Of a stretch of DNA of 64,000 bases, positions 1 to 8,580 are shown piece after piece (position 1 is the stretch's first letter; each line of letters opens with the position of its first letter). The notes beneath the pieces were generated by a model. That model was not told the DNA's origin and searched no databases. It worked only from the letters and a program-made list of their open reading frames with translations. The position numbers were made by a program, and so were the translations under genes. This stretch comes from Hyphomicrobium sp. LHD-15. GTDB lineage: Bacteria > Pseudomonadota > Alphaproteobacteria > Rhizobiales > Hyphomicrobiaceae. The DNA is taken from NCBI RefSeq assembly GCF_031157355.1, contig NZ_JAVIFT010000001.1, positions 186,001 through 250,000 of the forward strand, in the 5' to 3' direction.

Positions 1-69
1 ACGCGCTCGATCGCGCAGGACGACGACGTCGAGAAGCTGATCCCGACTATCACGCGCCAGGGGTGCTAG
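1..69 (+). CDS. C-terminal end of an upstream gene (partial)
   Basis: The frame beginning at base 1 is open for 22 codons and stops with TAG at 67-69. The visible tail is acidic then basic and shows no motif that identifies it. It ends four bases before the ATG of the DUF1254-like gene, so the two are probably co-transcribed. In Rhizobiales a DUF1254-type small membrane protein often follows a DUF1214 protein; that identity for this fragment is only inferred from position. Confidence 0.5.
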   Translation, partial: TRSIAQDDDVEKLIPTITRQGC

Positions 70-73
70 CCGC

Positions 74-664
74 ATGATCAAGACGCTCTGGGCGCGCATC
101 ACATCGATCAATGTTCCGCTGGTGGCTGCCGCGCTGTTCGCCAGCGCAATCCTGCATATCCTCGCGACGCTGGCGACGCCGCTGCTTACGCCGACGTCCG
201 GCTATGGGCGTCTCGCCGGCGATCTTCCCCAAAACTCCATGCAAATTCTCGCGCCGGTGACGCCTGACGCGCAGCCTTTGCCGTTCCTGGCGCCGGATGC
301 GCGTTACGCGATCTGCCGCTTCGATACGACAAACGGCGTCGTGGATTTGTCGGCGGTGCTTCCGGAGCCAGGCTGGGCTCTCTCTCTCTTCTCGCCGTCA
401 GGCGACAACTTCTTCAACTCCGTCGCCGGCCCCGGACGGCGGCCCGAGGTGTCGCTTCTGCTCGTCCCAGGTGAGGATGCCTGGCGGACCGGCGGCCAGA
501 TCAATACCAATGTCGCGGCCATTCGCGACTCGACGCTGTCGATCACAGCAAACGAAGGGATCGCCGTCATTCGGGCGCCAGACAGAGGCGAAGCTTATCG
601 CGCCCGCGCGATGGCCGACCTCAAACGGGCGCGCTGCCAATACCGGCGCTCACGCGCATCCTAG
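74..664 (+). CDS. DUF1254-like small membrane-anchored protein
   Basis: A 196-residue protein with one hydrophobic N-terminal segment (about residues 14-37) followed by a soluble domain, most likely periplasmic. The segment FLAPDARYAICRFD near residues 71-84 and the preceding VTPDAQPLP resemble the short DUF1254-family proteins that sit beside DUF1214 proteins in Rhizobiales. Function is unknown. The ATG lies four bases after the preceding stop, so translation may be coupled. Its TAG stop overlaps the stop of the convergent small gene at 661-858. The family call is from memory of the sequence pattern and is moderate in strength. Confidence 0.7.
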   Translation: MIKTLWARITSINVPLVAAALFASAILHILATLATPLLTPTSGYGRLAGDLPQNSMQILAPVTPDAQPLPFLAPDARYAICRFDTTNGVVDLSAVLPEPGWALSLFSPSGDNFFNSVAGPGRRPEVSLLLVPGEDAWRTGGQINTNVAAIRDSTLSITANEGIAVIRAPDRGEAYRARAMADLKRARCQYRRSRAS

Positions 665-858
665 TCATCCAACTCGAGCTGATCGCGCCGACGTGTCCGG
701 CGGCTGCGCTGTGACTCTTGCGGCGCGGGCTCTTCGCTCCAGCGCTCGTAGCGCACACCAGGAAAAAGAACGATATCGGCGGTGCTGTTCGCAGCCGCTT
801 GCTCATTCAAAGGTCGAAAACGAAACGCAGACTTGCGGAATTCAAGAATACTGGCCAT
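661..858 (-). CDS. Small conserved Rhizobiales protein (unknown function)
   Basis: A 65-residue soluble basic protein. The pattern MASILEFR at the N-terminus and DIVLFPGVRYERW in the middle matches a small protein I recall in many Rhizobiales genomes, without a known function. The frame is open upstream to 978, but the ATG at 858 is chosen because it is preceded by a clear ribosome binding site (GAGGGGAG, about 8 bases upstream) and because the conserved segment begins here. No transmembrane segment or cysteine motif is visible. Its stop codon overlaps that of the convergent gene at 74-664. Confidence 0.7.
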   Translation of the reverse strand: MASILEFRKSAFRFRPLNEQAAANSTADIVLFPGVRYERWSEEPAPQESQRSRRTRRRDQLELDD

Positions 859-1064
859 CGCGTGTGCTCCCCTCACGCTTCGCTTCGCCGTCTTTGCTTC
901 CCCGCCTGTGGCTTCGGTTCGTGGCTTTTTCCAGTCATCGGTGCGCGCTGGACGCCACGCATTCCTTTGCTCCAACACCCACGAATTCGCTGCTGCTTTG
1001 GTTAACGGAAGGTTAATTCAGATTCTCACGCGGTCGACTAGCGGCGGAGCGTGGCTTCGCGGCC

Positions 1065-1412
1065 TCACGAGTCGGACAACCAGCCTTCGAGTCCATGCGC
1101 GCCGTCGCGCGCTTCCACTTCGACGATCCAGAGATCAGGGTCGGTGCGCGCTTCGCGCTCGAGATAGAGATCGACCTCGGCATCCGGCCGCGTCTCGCCC
1201 TTGAAGTGGCCGACCCAACGCCGATCGGTTTCCAAGCCCGAAAGGCTCGCCGGCGCCGGACCAAACAACAGCGAGGTGCCGTCAAGGCGATTGATGCGGA
1301 TGTAAATGGCGCCGGCATCGTCGTCGCCGTGGCGCACGATGTAAGCTTGGTGGCCGCCGCTCGCCGAACGGCGGACGTAAGCCTTCACCCAGATTTCGGA
1401 TTTGAGGCGCAT
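1065..1412 (-). CDS. DUF1491 family protein
   Basis: A 115-residue soluble protein matching the DUF1491 pattern: an N-terminal segment with WVKAYVRR, a central IYIRINRLDG, and a C-terminal acidic stretch with DLYLEREARTDPDLWIVEVE. Function is unknown. It lies 50 bases downstream of the peptidoglycan-binding protein on the same strand, and the two are commonly neighbours in Rhizobiales, so they probably form an operon. The start is the ATG at 1412; the upstream region has only a weak ribosome binding site. Confidence 0.85.
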   Translation of the reverse strand: MRLKSEIWVKAYVRRSASGGHQAYIVRHGDDDAGAIYIRINRLDGTSLLFGPAPASLSGLETDRRWVGHFKGETRPDAEVDLYLEREARTDPDLWIVEVEARDGAHGLEGWLSDS

Positions 1413-1462
1413 CGCTTCGATCTAGATGTTTCGGGGAGCGTGTGCACACCCCTCGAAACGCC

Positions 1463-2170
1463 TTACTGCGTGCTGGTGCGCAGAGAGTCGCCCGCAAGGG
1501 TCGCCAGTTTTGCGAGCAGCTCGCCGGATATGCGGCCCGTCTCGCTGAGCTTTCGGTCTCGTTCGAATTTCCGGATCGCACGTCTGGTCGCGTCGTTCAA
1601 GCGTCCATCGGGGAGCGTCGAAATATAGCCGAGCTGCCGGAAGGCGCGCTGGACCGCGCGGATCACCGCTTCGGCTTCCGCACCCGGGGGCGTGCGAGCC
1701 CCCTCGGCAGCCGGCTGGATCTGGGCGGACCCCAAAATGATGTGCTGTAGCAACGCCTGGCGCGGCTCCGCCGTCAGCGGCAGGCCCGCGTCGCTCTCGT
1801 AGGCCATGATGGCGCCGCGTGTCACGAGACCGGTGACACCATCCACCGCACCCGCCTCGTACCCCTTGGCTTTCAACTCACGCTGGATCGCTTTCGTGAG
1901 GTCCGATCGATCGGCAGTCTCCGGGATCGGCTTGACGGCCCCTGTCTCCAACGGCGGCACGACGGCAGATCGTTCACCCGGCCCCGGAATGGAGGCCTGC
2001 TGCTGCGGCTGGCTCGTCCACCCTTCTCCCACCGAAGCGGGGCCTCGACGCGCGCTGTCGAGCGCAGCGATCTGGCGACCCGGCGGCTGGAAAACGAAGA
2101 TGTTCACTGCCATCGCCCCCGTGAGCAACACGAAGGTGAGGAGCGTCAACCTCACACTAAACGGCGTCAT
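1463..2170 (-). CDS. Membrane-anchored protein with two peptidoglycan-binding repeats
   Basis: A 235-residue protein with a single N-terminal transmembrane segment (about residues 8-28), a proline/glutamine-rich linker (about 40-85), and two peptidoglycan-binding type 1 repeats. The first covers about residues 88-135 (IQRELKAKGYEAGAVDG then an alpha-helix) and the second about 165-215 (VQRAFRQLGYISTLPDG). The domain family binds the cell wall, so this is probably an inner-membrane anchored periplasmic wall-binding protein with no visible catalytic domain. The DUF1491 gene follows on the same strand. The start is the ATG at 2170. Confidence 0.85.
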   Translation of the reverse strand: MTPFSVRLTLLTFVLLTGAMAVNIFVFQPPGRQIAALDSARRGPASVGEGWTSQPQQQASIPGPGERSAVVPPLETGAVKPIPETADRSDLTKAIQRELKAKGYEAGAVDGVTGLVTRGAIMAYESDAGLPLTAEPRQALLQHIILGSAQIQPAAEGARTPPGAEAEAVIRAVQRAFRQLGYISTLPDGRLNDATRRAIRKFERDRKLSETGRISGELLAKLATLAGDSLRTSTQ

Positions 2171-2451
2171 CGTCAGGTCGGACCCGCTTCCTCTCTCCCG
2201 GAAGCAGAAAGTATTGCGGGGCGCTTGTTAAGATCGCGTTAACCTGCTGGCGCGGCCCTCGTGCAGCGGCCGGCGCGCCTGCAAGCCAGCGGCGCGGGGT
2301 CGGTAAAATTCGCCTCAAATTTTCGATTAAGTTTCTTAAATGACATCTTAAATTTTGCCGTTTCTGGCCGCGGTTCCTCAAACCTTATCCGGTAGCGTCC
2401 GAAGCATCAGGGGGTTTCAGGCCCTCTTTCGCGACCGGAGTTGCGTGAGCC

Positions 2452-2808
2452 ATGTCGTTGTTCAGGATTGCAGTCGTTCTTTCGCTTGGCGTGGCGGTGA
2501 TGCCGTCCGACAAGGCGCAACAGGAGGCTCTTTACGAGCGCGCCGCCACGGCGGCGCACTGGACCATGACCTACTGCGACCGCAACGGGCCGCATTGCGA
2601 GATGGCGGGCGAGTTCTGGGATGCCTTCCTGCGCAAGGCAGAGTTTGCCGGCAAACTGGCCTACGACGTCGCGCTGCGCTCATCGCTCGAAAACGCCACG
2701 ATGGGTTCGACGGCGCCGATCCCGGCCAATGCGCGCGGCACCCTCAACTCGGACGATCTCCGTCCAGACTGGCGCGGAAACCGCGACCACGATCAAGGCG
2801 GGGCCTGA
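2452..2808 (+). CDS. DUF5330-like protein
   Basis: A 118-residue protein with an N-terminal hydrophobic stretch (residues 1-18) that may act as a signal or anchor, then a soluble region with cysteines in DRNGPHCEMAGEFWDAF. The pattern, an N-terminal helix followed by a YCDRN...C...FW segment, fits the DUF5330 proteins found next to DUF1491 and wall-binding proteins in Rhizobiales. Function is unknown. It is transcribed divergently from the peptidoglycan-binding gene. The ATG at 2452 has GGAG about 11 bases upstream. Confidence 0.7.
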   Translation: MSLFRIAVVLSLGVAVMPSDKAQQEALYERAATAAHWTMTYCDRNGPHCEMAGEFWDAFLRKAEFAGKLAYDVALRSSLENATMGSTAPIPANARGTLNSDDLRPDWRGNRDHDQGGA

Positions 2809-2852
2809 TAGCCTCCTCTCCCTAGCTCGCTGACACGTCCTTCGCGCCCGAT

Positions 2853-3123
2853 CTAGGTTGTGAACTCACTATGGCTGGTGCAGTGATGAGCCAAAGCGAG
2901 CCAAGGGCTAGGAAAAGCGCGCAGGTCGATGCCGTCGCATCGGACAAGCGGTTTGACGACGCCATTGGCTCGCTTTGGCTCACCCCGCAGGGGCGCGGTT
3001 CTTTTCCGCCTCAGGTTCGTCGCGAGACCTTGCAAACCATCGAGGTTTGCGGCGGCCTCGCTCCTGCCAGCGACGCAAAATCCCTCGCGTCAATGCACTA
3101 GCCATAGTGAGTTCACAGCCTAG
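2853..3123. repeat. ~271-bp structured intergenic repeat, copy 1
   Basis: The ends are inverted: CTAGGTTGTGAACTCACTAT at the left pairs with the right end, which reads as CTAGGCTGTGAACTCACTAT on the other strand. The outer stem is about 34 bp with 31 Watson-Crick pairs. Directly inside it lies an 18-bp perfect stem (2887-2904 with 2965-2982). A further stem joins 3022-3029 to 3054-3061 and encloses the hairpin 3032-3038/3044-3050. CCCCGCAGGGG follows the second stem and can form a small hairpin. A second copy in the same orientation lies at 41069-41340, and differences between copies are compensated in the stems. It sits between the DUF5330-like gene and sufE. The peptides encoded across it are judged spurious. 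Confidence 0.9.
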
Positions 3124-3233
3124 CCCTTTGATCGGGCGTATTTCTTTGCCCAAGACGGGTTTCCACGTCCGCTGAAGCATTATATGTCCAATAGGAAGCC
3201 TGATACCGCGGGCGCCTCAAGGACATTCTGCTT

Positions 3234-3659
3234 ATGACGCTTGCCAACCTTCAGTCGGATTTCGAGCTCCTGGACGATTGGGAGGACCGGTATCGCTATA
3301 TCATAGAGCTTGGGCGCACGCTCGAACCGCTCCCACCAGAGGCCAAGACCGAAGCCACCAAAGTGAGGGGCTGCGTGAGCCAGGTTTGGCTCACGAGCGA
3401 AACCAGCGACGCGACGAACGGCGGCGGTCCCGTGTTGCATTTCCGAGGCGACAGCGACGCCCATATTGTGCGTGGGCTCATCGCAGTCGTGTTCGCGCTC
3501 TACAACGGCAAGCCGGCCAAGGACATACTGGCGACCGATCCGGAGACAGTGTTCGCCGCACTCGGGCTCAAGGAACACCTGACCCCCCAGCGCTCCAATG
3601 GTCTCGCTTCGATGGTGAAGCGGATCCATGCCGATGCCGAGGCGGCACTCGCGCAATGA
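3234..3659 (+). CDS. sufE: SufE family Fe-S cluster assembly protein
   Basis: A 141-residue cytosolic protein. SufE accepts sulfur from the cysteine desulfurase SufS as a persulfide and hands it to the SufBCD scaffold. The family signature is present: YRYIIELGRTLEPLP near residues 20-34, then VRGCVSQVWL with the acceptor cysteine at residue 47, and GLKEHLTPQRSNGL near the C-terminus. Length is normal for the family. No other suf gene lies nearby, which is common for stand-alone sufE in Rhizobiales. The ATG at 3234 follows the structured repeat by about 110 bases. Confidence 0.95.
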   Translation: MTLANLQSDFELLDDWEDRYRYIIELGRTLEPLPPEAKTEATKVRGCVSQVWLTSETSDATNGGGPVLHFRGDSDAHIVRGLIAVVFALYNGKPAKDILATDPETVFAALGLKEHLTPQRSNGLASMVKRIHADAEAALAQ

Positions 3660-3699
3660 TTCACGCTTCGGACTGACAGGGTCCCAAAGCGATCATGGT

Positions 3700-4320
3700 C
3701 TAGGACGCTTCGCCTTCTGCCGTTTCTCCGCCGTCGATCGTCGGGCGATAGTCGCCCGCGCCCCAATGACGTACCTGCGCAGGGCGCGCCGGCACGGCCG
3801 CATGAGTCGCTGCAAATCCGTAGTGCCGCGCCAGAGCCGCCAGGGCGACGCCGAGCACGATCTTTCCCGATCGCTGTGGCCATCCGGCGCGCCGCTCCGC
3901 CTCCTCCAGGCCCTTCAGGTGGCAGCACACATCGATGAGGACGCCGGAAAGCTCCGGCCCCACGGCGGACAAGGCCCGGCGGACCCGTTCGCCCGCCGCG
4001 ATCACGTTGTCGGCGAGATCGACACCGGCTCCTGGTGCCCCGCGCCGACCGCCTCCGCTCGTCGCGGCCGGGTTCCAGCTCTGGGTGACGTTCGGCGTCA
4101 TCTGGGCAAACCAGAAATCCGCGCGCAACCGCTCGCCCGCATTGAACTGAGCTTCGCTGATCAGCGGATTGCCATCGCTGTCGCGACGATTGAAGAGCCA
4201 GGCCACAGGACTCTCCGCGAGGTTCCTCACCGGGCGGGCCCGTTCGCCGCTGGCGGGGCGGGGCTTATTGCGTGAGCGTGACCGGGCATTCGGCGCGGAC
4301 GGGCGTCCTGGTCGAGGCAT
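3700..4320 (-). CDS. DUF6456 domain protein
   Basis: A 206-residue protein. The first 35 residues are basic and low in complexity. The conserved body has ESPVAWLFNRRDSDGNPLI, EAQFNAGERLRADFWFAQM and VGPELSGVLIDVCCHLKG, the pattern of DUF6456 (remembered). Its molecular role is unknown. It lies 33 bases downstream of a gene encoding a DnaA-type helix-turn-helix protein on the same strand, a pairing typical of Rhizobiales, so the two probably form an operon and may act together on DNA. The ATG at 4320 has CCGGAGA six bases upstream. Confidence 0.85.
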   Translation of the reverse strand: MPRPGRPSAPNARSRSRNKPRPASGERARPVRNLAESPVAWLFNRRDSDGNPLISEAQFNAGERLRADFWFAQMTPNVTQSWNPAATSGGGRRGAPGAGVDLADNVIAAGERVRRALSAVGPELSGVLIDVCCHLKGLEEAERRAGWPQRSGKIVLGVALAALARHYGFAATHAAVPARPAQVRHWGAGDYRPTIDGGETAEGEAS

Positions 4321-4353
4321 GGCAGTCTCCGGATCGGTGCGAGAGGGTTTGGA

Positions 4354-4833
4354 TCAGCTGAGGCGATAGGGATGGAGATCGTGTCCGACGAGGGATGGAA
4401 TGATCCATTCCATCAACTCGAGCGCGCGATCGAAGACGGGGTCGTCGCGCCGGTCCTCGATCACGGCGCAGGCGTGAGCGACCGTGGTGCGGTCGCGCGC
4501 GAAAATCTGGCCGACATCGGTGAGCGTCAATCCGCACGAGACATGGGCAAGATACATCGCCGCTTGACGTGCCAGCGCGACCGGCGCCTTGCCGCGCGAT
4601 TGGCGCGAGAGATCGGATTGGGGAACACCGAACATGTCGCCGATCGCGCCTTCGATCACGCGCCTCAGGCGGATAGCCTCGCCATCGTCGAAACGTCCAA
4701 GGGGCTTGCGCGTTGCGTCGGTTTCGTCCGCAAGATTTACAGGGTTGCGCGGCGCATCCGGCAACCAGGCCGCCAAGGCATTCGGGCTTTTCGCCGGGGG
4801 TAAGGCCGTCTCGATACCGGATCTGAAGCTCAT
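4354..4833 (-). CDS. DnaA domain IV-like helix-turn-helix protein
   Basis: A 159-residue protein. The C-terminal two-thirds resembles the DNA-binding domain IV of DnaA: a helix ending in LARQAAMYLAHVSCGLTL, then DVGQIFARDRTTVAHACAVI, in which RDRTTVAHA corresponds to the DnaA signature that reads the origin box. It lacks the AAA+ ATPase domain, so it cannot replace DnaA. The ATG at 4833 is preferred over an upstream TTG at 4857. It precedes the DUF6456 gene on the same strand. A role in replication or transcription control is inferred only. Confidence 0.8.
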   Translation of the reverse strand: MSFRSGIETALPPAKSPNALAAWLPDAPRNPVNLADETDATRKPLGRFDDGEAIRLRRVIEGAIGDMFGVPQSDLSRQSRGKAPVALARQAAMYLAHVSCGLTLTDVGQIFARDRTTVAHACAVIEDRRDDPVFDRALELMEWIIPSLVGHDLHPYRLS

Positions 4834-5000
4834 GCTGGCACCGCGCTCGACGTTCAAGGGCTAAGCGTCATGACCCGATCATACGCACGGTTCTGGACGC
4901 GCCCAGACCGAAACTACCGGAGCGGTGAACGGCGAGGATAAGTGCCAATCCCCGCCTTTCGGGCACATGGGACAGTCGGCGTTCGCACAGAGGACGCCCC

Positions 5001-5372
5001 ATGCCGCGAACGCCCGTCTCCGCTCGGCCTGCCTGCCACCCGGTCTCCGCCTCGGACAAGCCCGCGGGCACGCAAGATCGTGAGCGGGAGATCGCGCGGC
5101 TGGTCGGGCTTTGGCCCTACGAAATCGCCGATGTTTCTCCTGAAGGGCGCGCGCGGCTGATCCGCAAGCTCGCGTTGGTGCTCAAAGCCGAACGTCTGCG
5201 CGGCCGAGCCGGCCATTGGAGCTACGACCTCGCCCGGCACGCCGCACTCGTCCGTGTGCTGCGCCGGGAACAGGCGGCGCTCGAAGCGCTCTGCCCCAAG
5301 ATAGGTGCACCGCACAAAGCCGCTGCGCGTTGTCCAAACGAAAACGCGCGGACCAGCGGTCCGCGCGTCTAA
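5001..5372 (+). CDS. Small hypothetical protein
   Basis: A 123-residue soluble protein with no family I can name. The central part is predicted helical: an acidic/basic helix (REREIARLVGLWPYEIADVS), a basic segment LIRKLALVLKAERLR, then AGHWSYDLARHAALV. The last motif resembles a helical pattern I recall in small alphaproteobacterial hypothetical proteins. The ATG at 5001 has AGAGGA about seven bases upstream, and third codon positions are strongly GC, as expected for a real gene here. It stands between the DnaA-like HTH gene (divergent) and mucR (convergent). Confidence 0.6.
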   Translation: MPRTPVSARPACHPVSASDKPAGTQDREREIARLVGLWPYEIADVSPEGRARLIRKLALVLKAERLRGRAGHWSYDLARHAALVRVLRREQAALEALCPKIGAPHKAAARCPNENARTSGPRV

Positions 5373-5414
5373 AATTCCGGAGATGATCAGCTGGCGTGCC
5401 GAAATCGGCGTCGC

Positions 5415-5825
5415 TTACTTGCCGTCGCGACGGGTTCCGAGGCCCATCTTCTTGGCCAAATCGGAGCGGGCGCGGGCATAGTTCGGGGCGACCATCGGAT
5501 AGTCGTGCGGCAGGCTCCACTTCTCGCGGTATTCCTCCGGCGAGAGGTTGTAGTGGGTGCGCAGGTGACGCTTCAGCGACTTGAATTTCTTGCCATCTTC
5601 CAGGCAGACGATGTGGTCCGGCATCACCGATTTCTTGACCGGAACCTTGGGCTTGAGCTCTTCGCGCTCGGGCTGCACCACGGTGCCGGTGGCGCGGCTC
5701 AAAGCGGCGTGGGTCTCGTTGATCAGCTGAGGAACGTTTTCTGCGCCGATCGTATTGTTGCTTACGAAAGCCGACACGATCCTGGCTGTCAGCTCCACCA
5801 ATTCTGGCTGGCTCCCGTCATCCAT
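5415..5825 (-). CDS. mucR: MucR/Ros family transcriptional regulator
   Basis: A 136-residue regulator. Ros/MucR proteins bind AT-rich promoter DNA and control exopolysaccharide, motility and other envelope genes. The zinc-finger region is clear: DHIVCLEDGKKFKSLKRHL followed by RTHYNLSPEEYREKW near residues 70-104. The second cysteine of the usual C-x2-C pair is replaced by aspartate (CLED), as in some rhizobial members that bind zinc differently or not at all. The ATG at 5825 has AAGGGA eight bases upstream. The upstream region is comparatively AT-rich, consistent with the autoregulation known for the family. Confidence 0.95.
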   Translation of the reverse strand: MDDGSQPELVELTARIVSAFVSNNTIGAENVPQLINETHAALSRATGTVVQPEREELKPKVPVKKSVMPDHIVCLEDGKKFKSLKRHLRTHYNLSPEEYREKWSLPHDYPMVAPNYARARSDLAKKMGLGTRRDGK

Positions 5826-6467
5826 CGTTCATTCCCTTCCACACAAACCGGCAGCGCTTTGCAGGCGCCGAAATCTTCACTTGGCGAAGTCATTCCCAAG
5901 GCTACTATAGTCTTTGCGTAGCAGCCTCAAGCTGAAATCAGCGTGATTTAACTGTGGTGAATTGAGAGTGCCGCGCCCTCGACAATTCAAGGCGCGTACG
6001 TCTTTGGACATCATTCCGAAGTTGATGTCAACTTAAGTCCCTGTGAGCTTATCCAAATCCCTAAATAGGTCAACGCGCTTCGAGACGCGGCTAAGAGCCG
6101 ACATTGCTGCCTTCTAGATTTGCGACAACGAGCGCTACAAGCTTTACTTGGCTGATCTCTGGGGTGCGGCAAATAGATCCTTCCCCGTGGCGGCCTGCTT
6201 GCATCGCCAATCCTTCACAAAAATTGCCAATTGTGGGGCCGACCAAGCCTATTGCCTCGCAGCACCGACCAGCCATTTCGGGCAACTGCGATTGCTGCGA
6301 AGCAGCATGGCCTCGGAGATTTGTATGTCCCTCTCTTAGCCCCTGGCTGACATTGGGAAACCGTCATTTGACTTTGGGGCCGCAGTTTGCCGAAACATGT
6401 GGCCATTGCCGGGCCCCGTCTTCGGCGTGCCGCTCAATCGCTTACACCACCATGGAAGGTTGCCGTC
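5826..6467. other. Intergenic region upstream of mucR and ptrB
   Basis: About 640 bases with no convincing gene; short open frames here lack ribosome binding sites and recognisable domains. It must carry the mucR promoter. An inverted repeat GACATCA at 6007-6013 pairs with TGATGTC at 6023-6029 across nine bases; it could be an operator or a weak hairpin. Confidence 0.5.
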
Positions 6468-8576
6468 ATGCATGGCCCCGTTTCGCGCGCCGAACTCCCG
6501 ACGCCGCCCATCGCTCAGAAAAATCCCGTCGCCTCCACGCATCACGGTGTTTCCCTGACCGACGACTACGGATGGCTGCGCGCGAAGAACTGGCAGGACG
6601 TGATGCGCGAGCCTTCACTGCTCGACGCCGAGATCCGCCGCTATCTCGAAGCCGAGAACGCCTACACGGACGCAGCTCTCGCCTCGACGGAGGCCCTGCA
6701 GGCCGCTCTCTTTACCGAGATGAAGGCCCGTCTCAAGCCGGATGACAGCTCGGTTCCCTCGCCCGATGGTCCTTACGCCTACTTCTCGAACTTCGTCGCC
6801 GGCGGCCAGTATCCGCGCCTCTGCCGGCAGCCGCGCGACGGCGGGCCGGAGCACGTGCTGCTCGACGGCAACGCGGAAGCGGACGGAAAGCCCTACTGGG
6901 ACCTCGGCGCCAAGGCGCACAGCCCAGACCATCGCCTGCTCGCCTATGCGGTCGACGACAAGGGATCGGAGCTGTTCACGATCCGCATTCGAGATCTCGC
7001 AACCGGCGTTGACCTTGCCGACGAGATCCCCGATACGCGCGGCGAGATCGTCTGGGCCAACGACAGCCAGACGCTGTTCTACATCCGGATCGATGCTCAC
7101 CACCGGCCGCTGTTCGTCTACCGGCATCGCATCGGCACGCCGGTTTCCGAGGACGTGCTGGTCTACGAAGAGAAGGACATCGGCTATTACGTCGGCCTCG
7201 AAAAGACGCTGTCCTCACGCTTCCTGATCGTCGATGCGCACGATCACCAGACCAACGAGATCTACCTGATCGACGCCGATCATCCGGATGGACCGCTGAC
7301 GCTCGTCGAGGGGCGCGAGCACGGGCACGAGTATCAGGTCGATCACATCGGCGACCGGCTGATCATCACCACCAACTCGGGCGGAGCCGAGGATTTCCGG
7401 ATCTGCGAAGCGCCTGTTGCCTCGCCGGGACTTGCCCACTGGCGCGAGATCGTTCCGCACAAACCCGGACGCCTGATCATCGATGTCATCGTGTTCAAGG
7501 ACCATCTGGTACGGCTCGAGCGCGAAGACAGCCTGCCGCGCATCACCGTGCGCGCCTTCGCGGACGGCGCCGAGCACGCGATCGCCTTCGACGAAGAAGC
7601 CTACGCGCTCGGCATGTCGGAAGGCTACGAGTTCGACACGACGACGCTGCGCTTCACCTACTCTTCTATGACGACGCCGGCCGAGACCTACGACTACGAT
7701 CTCGCGACGCGGGCGCGGGTTCTGCGTAAGCGGCAGGAGATTCCGTCCGGGCACAATCCGGCCGACTACGTCACGCGGCGCCTCTATGCGCCCGCTGCGG
7801 ATGGCGAAACGGTTCCGGTGTCGCTGCTCTATCGTCGCGACACGCCGCTCGACGGATCGGCACCGCTGCTGCTTTACGGCTATGGATCGTACGGCATCTC
7901 GATCCCCGCCTCTTTCTCGACGGCGCGGCTCTCCCTCGTCGATCGCGGCTTCATCTACGCCATCGCGCACATCCGCGGCGGCAAGGACAAAGGCTACCAC
8001 TGGTACACCGACGGCAAGCTCGACAAGAAGCTCAACACGTTCACAGACTTCATCGCTTCGGGCGAGCACCTGGTTGCGCAGGGCTTCACACAGCGCGGCC
8101 GCATCGTCGCCAACGGCGGCTCGGCAGGCGGCATGCTGATGGGCGTGGTCGCGAACATGGCGCCTGACCTGTTCCTCGGCATCATCGCCGACGTGCCGTT
8201 CGTCGACGTCTTGAACACGATGCTCGACGCCACGCTTCCGCTGACGCCGCCCGAGTGGCCCGAGTGGGGCAATCCGATCGAGAACCCACGCGAGTTCGAG
8301 ATCATCCGCTCCTACAGCCCCTACGACAACGTCGAAGCGAAGGCCTATCCGCACATCTTCGCCTACGGCGGCCTGACGGATCCGCGCGTAACGTACTGGG
8401 AACCGGCGAAGTGGATCGCGAAGCTGCGGACGCTCAACACCAGCGACAACCTCGTGCTGCTCAAGACCAACATGGAAGCGGGTCACGGCGGCGCGTCGGG
8501 GCGTTTCGAGCAACTGCGCGAAACGGCCGTCGATTATGCGTTTGCGCTCAAGATCGCGGGGCTCGCGGAGGTGTGA
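6468..8576 (+). CDS. ptrB: Oligopeptidase B (S9A serine peptidase)
   Basis: A 702-residue cytosolic serine peptidase of the prolyl oligopeptidase family that cleaves short peptides after arginine or lysine. The N-terminal part (about 1-410) is the beta-propeller that excludes large substrates; the C-terminal part is the alpha/beta hydrolase. The catalytic triad is readable: Ser552 in NGGSAGG, Asp638 in GGLTDPRV and His673 in EAGHGG, with spacings of 86 and 35 residues, close to the E. coli enzyme as I remember it. The ATG at 6468 is chosen over an in-frame start at 6387 because GGAAGG precedes it and the homologous region starts just after. No operon partner is evident. Confidence 0.95.
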   Translation: MHGPVSRAELPTPPIAQKNPVASTHHGVSLTDDYGWLRAKNWQDVMREPSLLDAEIRRYLEAENAYTDAALASTEALQAALFTEMKARLKPDDSSVPSPDGPYAYFSNFVAGGQYPRLCRQPRDGGPEHVLLDGNAEADGKPYWDLGAKAHSPDHRLLAYAVDDKGSELFTIRIRDLATGVDLADEIPDTRGEIVWANDSQTLFYIRIDAHHRPLFVYRHRIGTPVSEDVLVYEEKDIGYYVGLEKTLSSRFLIVDAHDHQTNEIYLIDADHPDGPLTLVEGREHGHEYQVDHIGDRLIITTNSGGAEDFRICEAPVASPGLAHWREIVPHKPGRLIIDVIVFKDHLVRLEREDSLPRITVRAFADGAEHAIAFDEEAYALGMSEGYEFDTTTLRFTYSSMTTPAETYDYDLATRARVLRKRQEIPSGHNPADYVTRRLYAPAADGETVPVSLLYRRDTPLDGSAPLLLYGYGSYGISIPASFSTARLSLVDRGFIYAIAHIRGGKDKGYHWYTDGKLDKKLNTFTDFIASGEHLVAQGFTQRGRIVANGGSAGGMLMGVVANMAPDLFLGIIADVPFVDVLNTMLDATLPLTPPEWPEWGNPIENPREFEIIRSYSPYDNVEAKAYPHIFAYGGLTDPRVTYWEPAKWIAKLRTLNTSDNLVLLKTNMEAGHGGASGRFEQLRETAVDYAFALKIAGLAEV

Positions 8577-8580
8577 GGTT

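Noticed and set aside
2853-3180. Short open frames on both strands of the 271-bp repeat, with similar peptides in both copies
   Set aside because: Peptide similarity follows from the DNA repeat. Substitutions between copies are compensated in stems and change amino acids in every frame, and no ribosome binding sites occur.
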